Below, in pieces: positions 62,715 through 64,000 of a stretch of 64,000 nucleotides of DNA (positions are counted from its first letter, which is position 1; the number at the start of each line of letters is the position of its first letter). The position numbers were made by a program, and so were the translations under genes. This DNA is from Piliocolobus tephrosceles (taxonomy: Eukaryota > Chordata > Mammalia > Primates > Cercopithecidae). The notes beneath the pieces are model-generated. The model did not search any database. It worked only from the letters and a program-made list of their open reading frames with translations, and had not been told where the DNA came from. The stretch spans positions 84,832,918-84,896,917 of the forward strand of contig NC_045441.1 in the NCBI RefSeq assembly GCF_002776525.5, in the 5' to 3' direction.

Positions 62715-63887
62715 CTGTGAAGCATAAATAATGATTAATGATTACACAAACGGCTCCAAATAGTGATGGTGAATACAACCAGGACTTTATCTCATCTGGA
62801 TATTCATACATGAAATGTGAAGTCTTGCTGACATTAGGTAAATGTAACCTGACACAACTGAAGGTAAAGCCATATCTGTAGATAATGCTAAGGAACACCT
62901 CATTCATTAGATGACTAGAGCCTAGGGACAAAGGGGAACAAATCAGCTAGAGCCCTAGAGTGCTCTGAAGCTAGGTCTTACTACGTTTAAAACAGAACAA
63001 AAAACCTCCTTCCTAGAAAATCCTTCCTAAAGTGCTACTGGAATGAGTTGGAATATAAATTCATGCTACAATTTTTAATGAAATTTAAACTGTTTTTAAA
63101 AAGTATAGTACTTGAAGAAAGTTTGAAAAAAAAAACGGGAGAGAAGGATAATAGGTGAGAAAGGCTATTTCTAGAAAAGTCAAAAAGAGAAACTCTTGGG
63201 ATCAAGTCATGCCTTCTACCATCTTTCTCGAGATACTCCTAATAGGAAATCCCAGATCTGGCAAGTGTGAAAAGTGGTCCTAGGAAGCTGAAATAAATAG
63301 GAGAGAAGCCTGACTTAGAGCTAGTCTTCCATTTTACAGAGAGAAGTTTCCATAGCAAAATATGAATTAGGCTCAAAATTAAAATGTGCAATGTAATGCT
63401 TCTGGAAAACTACGCAATTTTCACATCACTTAAAGAGTAAATTATGTCTTCAACATGTGCTTTAAATTAAACAAAAAGAAATAAAAATAAGAACATGCTG
63501 AGGCCCAGTATATAATTATGAAACCAATGTCTGAGTGGATTATATCTGCAAAAAGATAATACAGAAACCTTTAGGAAGTCCAGCCTTGTTTTCACCTAGT
63601 GATTCATGATCAAGAATCATTCTCCAGCTACACCAGGCATGCAATTCCCAGATATTTAGCAGCATCTAAACATGTTTCTCTCCACAGATGAACTGTTCTT
63701 ATTCAAGTGTCAATTTTTTAAAACAATTTCAGTTATCTTTCTAAATTATAAAGAACAGCCTTTCCTACATGTACAGACAATTCATGAAAGGAATACAATG
63801 CCAAAAACAATAAAAAAAGTTTTACTTCATAGGTAAACAAGTAATTTATGTTATTTTTTGCCTATCAAATGGGTAAAGACTTTCTTT
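62715..63887 (-). other. CROT: Last CROT intron, no further exon seen
   Basis: I looked on the minus strand for the preceding CROT exon and did not find it; it should lie beyond the window. No repeat was recognised before the Alu at 63888. Confidence 0.55.
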
Positions 63888-64000
63888 TGAGAAAGACTCT
63901 CGCTCTGTTGCCCAGGCTAGGGTGCAGTGGCATGATCTCAGCTCACTGCAACCTCCATCTCCCAGTGTGAAGCAATTCTCGTACCTCAGGTTCCCAAGTA
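63888..64000 (-). mobile_element. Alu, antisense, cut by window end
   Basis: Reverse Alu beginning GAGAAAGACTCTCGCTCTG and running off the window. It lies in the last CROT intron. Confidence 0.85.

Noticed and set aside
62656..62931. 91-codon minus-strand frame over the CROT exon
   Set aside because: It uses the wrong frame and reads through the splice acceptor; the CROT frame is different.

Overview
This window is nuclear DNA from a catarrhine primate and carries most of one gene plus the tail of its neighbour. Twenty-two exons on the + strand, all with GT-AG borders and compatible phases, encode residues about 180 to 1279 of ABCB4 (MDR3, the phosphatidylcholine floppase of the bile canaliculus). 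They correspond to exons 7 to 28 of the 28-exon human gene, so exons 1 to 6 and the promoter lie upstream of the window. The host is a primate because Alu elements (J, S and Y types) and a primate L1 are abundant. It is probably not human. Many codons differ from the human protein as I remember it, a full-length L1 sits between ABCB4 and CROT where I remember only about 2 kb in human, and a young-looking betaretrovirus-type (SERV-like) solo LTR lies in intron 15. Together these suggest an Old World monkey, which is an inference.

Layout. Positions 1 to 1030 are the end of intron 6, with an ancient L2 interrupted by a 100-N assembly gap inside poly(A). Positions 1031 to 21435 hold exons 7 to 15: transmembrane helices about TM3 to TM6 and the first nucleotide-binding domain (NBD1). 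Intron 14 is about 8 kb and contains an LTR-internal-LTR MaLR element. Exon 16 (linker) lies at 26.3 kb, after an intron with a CpG-rich solo LTR. Exons 17 to 24 (29.2 to 44.0 kb) encode the second transmembrane domain. Exons 25 to 28 (45.0 to 52.9 kb) encode NBD2 and the C-terminus. Exon 26 has two 3' splice sites 21 nt apart, the source of the known seven-residue isoform difference.

Downstream of ABCB4 comes a short 3' UTR with a poly(A) signal at 52963. A full-length 6.2-kb L1 follows on the minus strand (54499 to 60695) with perfect 15-bp target-site duplications but broken ORF1 and ORF2. After an MLT1-type LTR comes the last coding exon of CROT (peroxisomal carnitine O-octanoyltransferase) on the minus strand at 62594 to 62714, with its 3' UTR. 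ABCB4 and CROT are therefore convergent, and the L1 has inserted between their tails.

I found no new gene system. The observations most worth following are an inverted repeat that flanks exon 15, an LTR-like element that runs to within 20 nt of exon 19, the solo LTR with an NRF1-type motif in intron 15, an (AC)11 tract 24 nt from the exon 16 acceptor, the state of the L1, and coding differences such as Met424 and Gly652.
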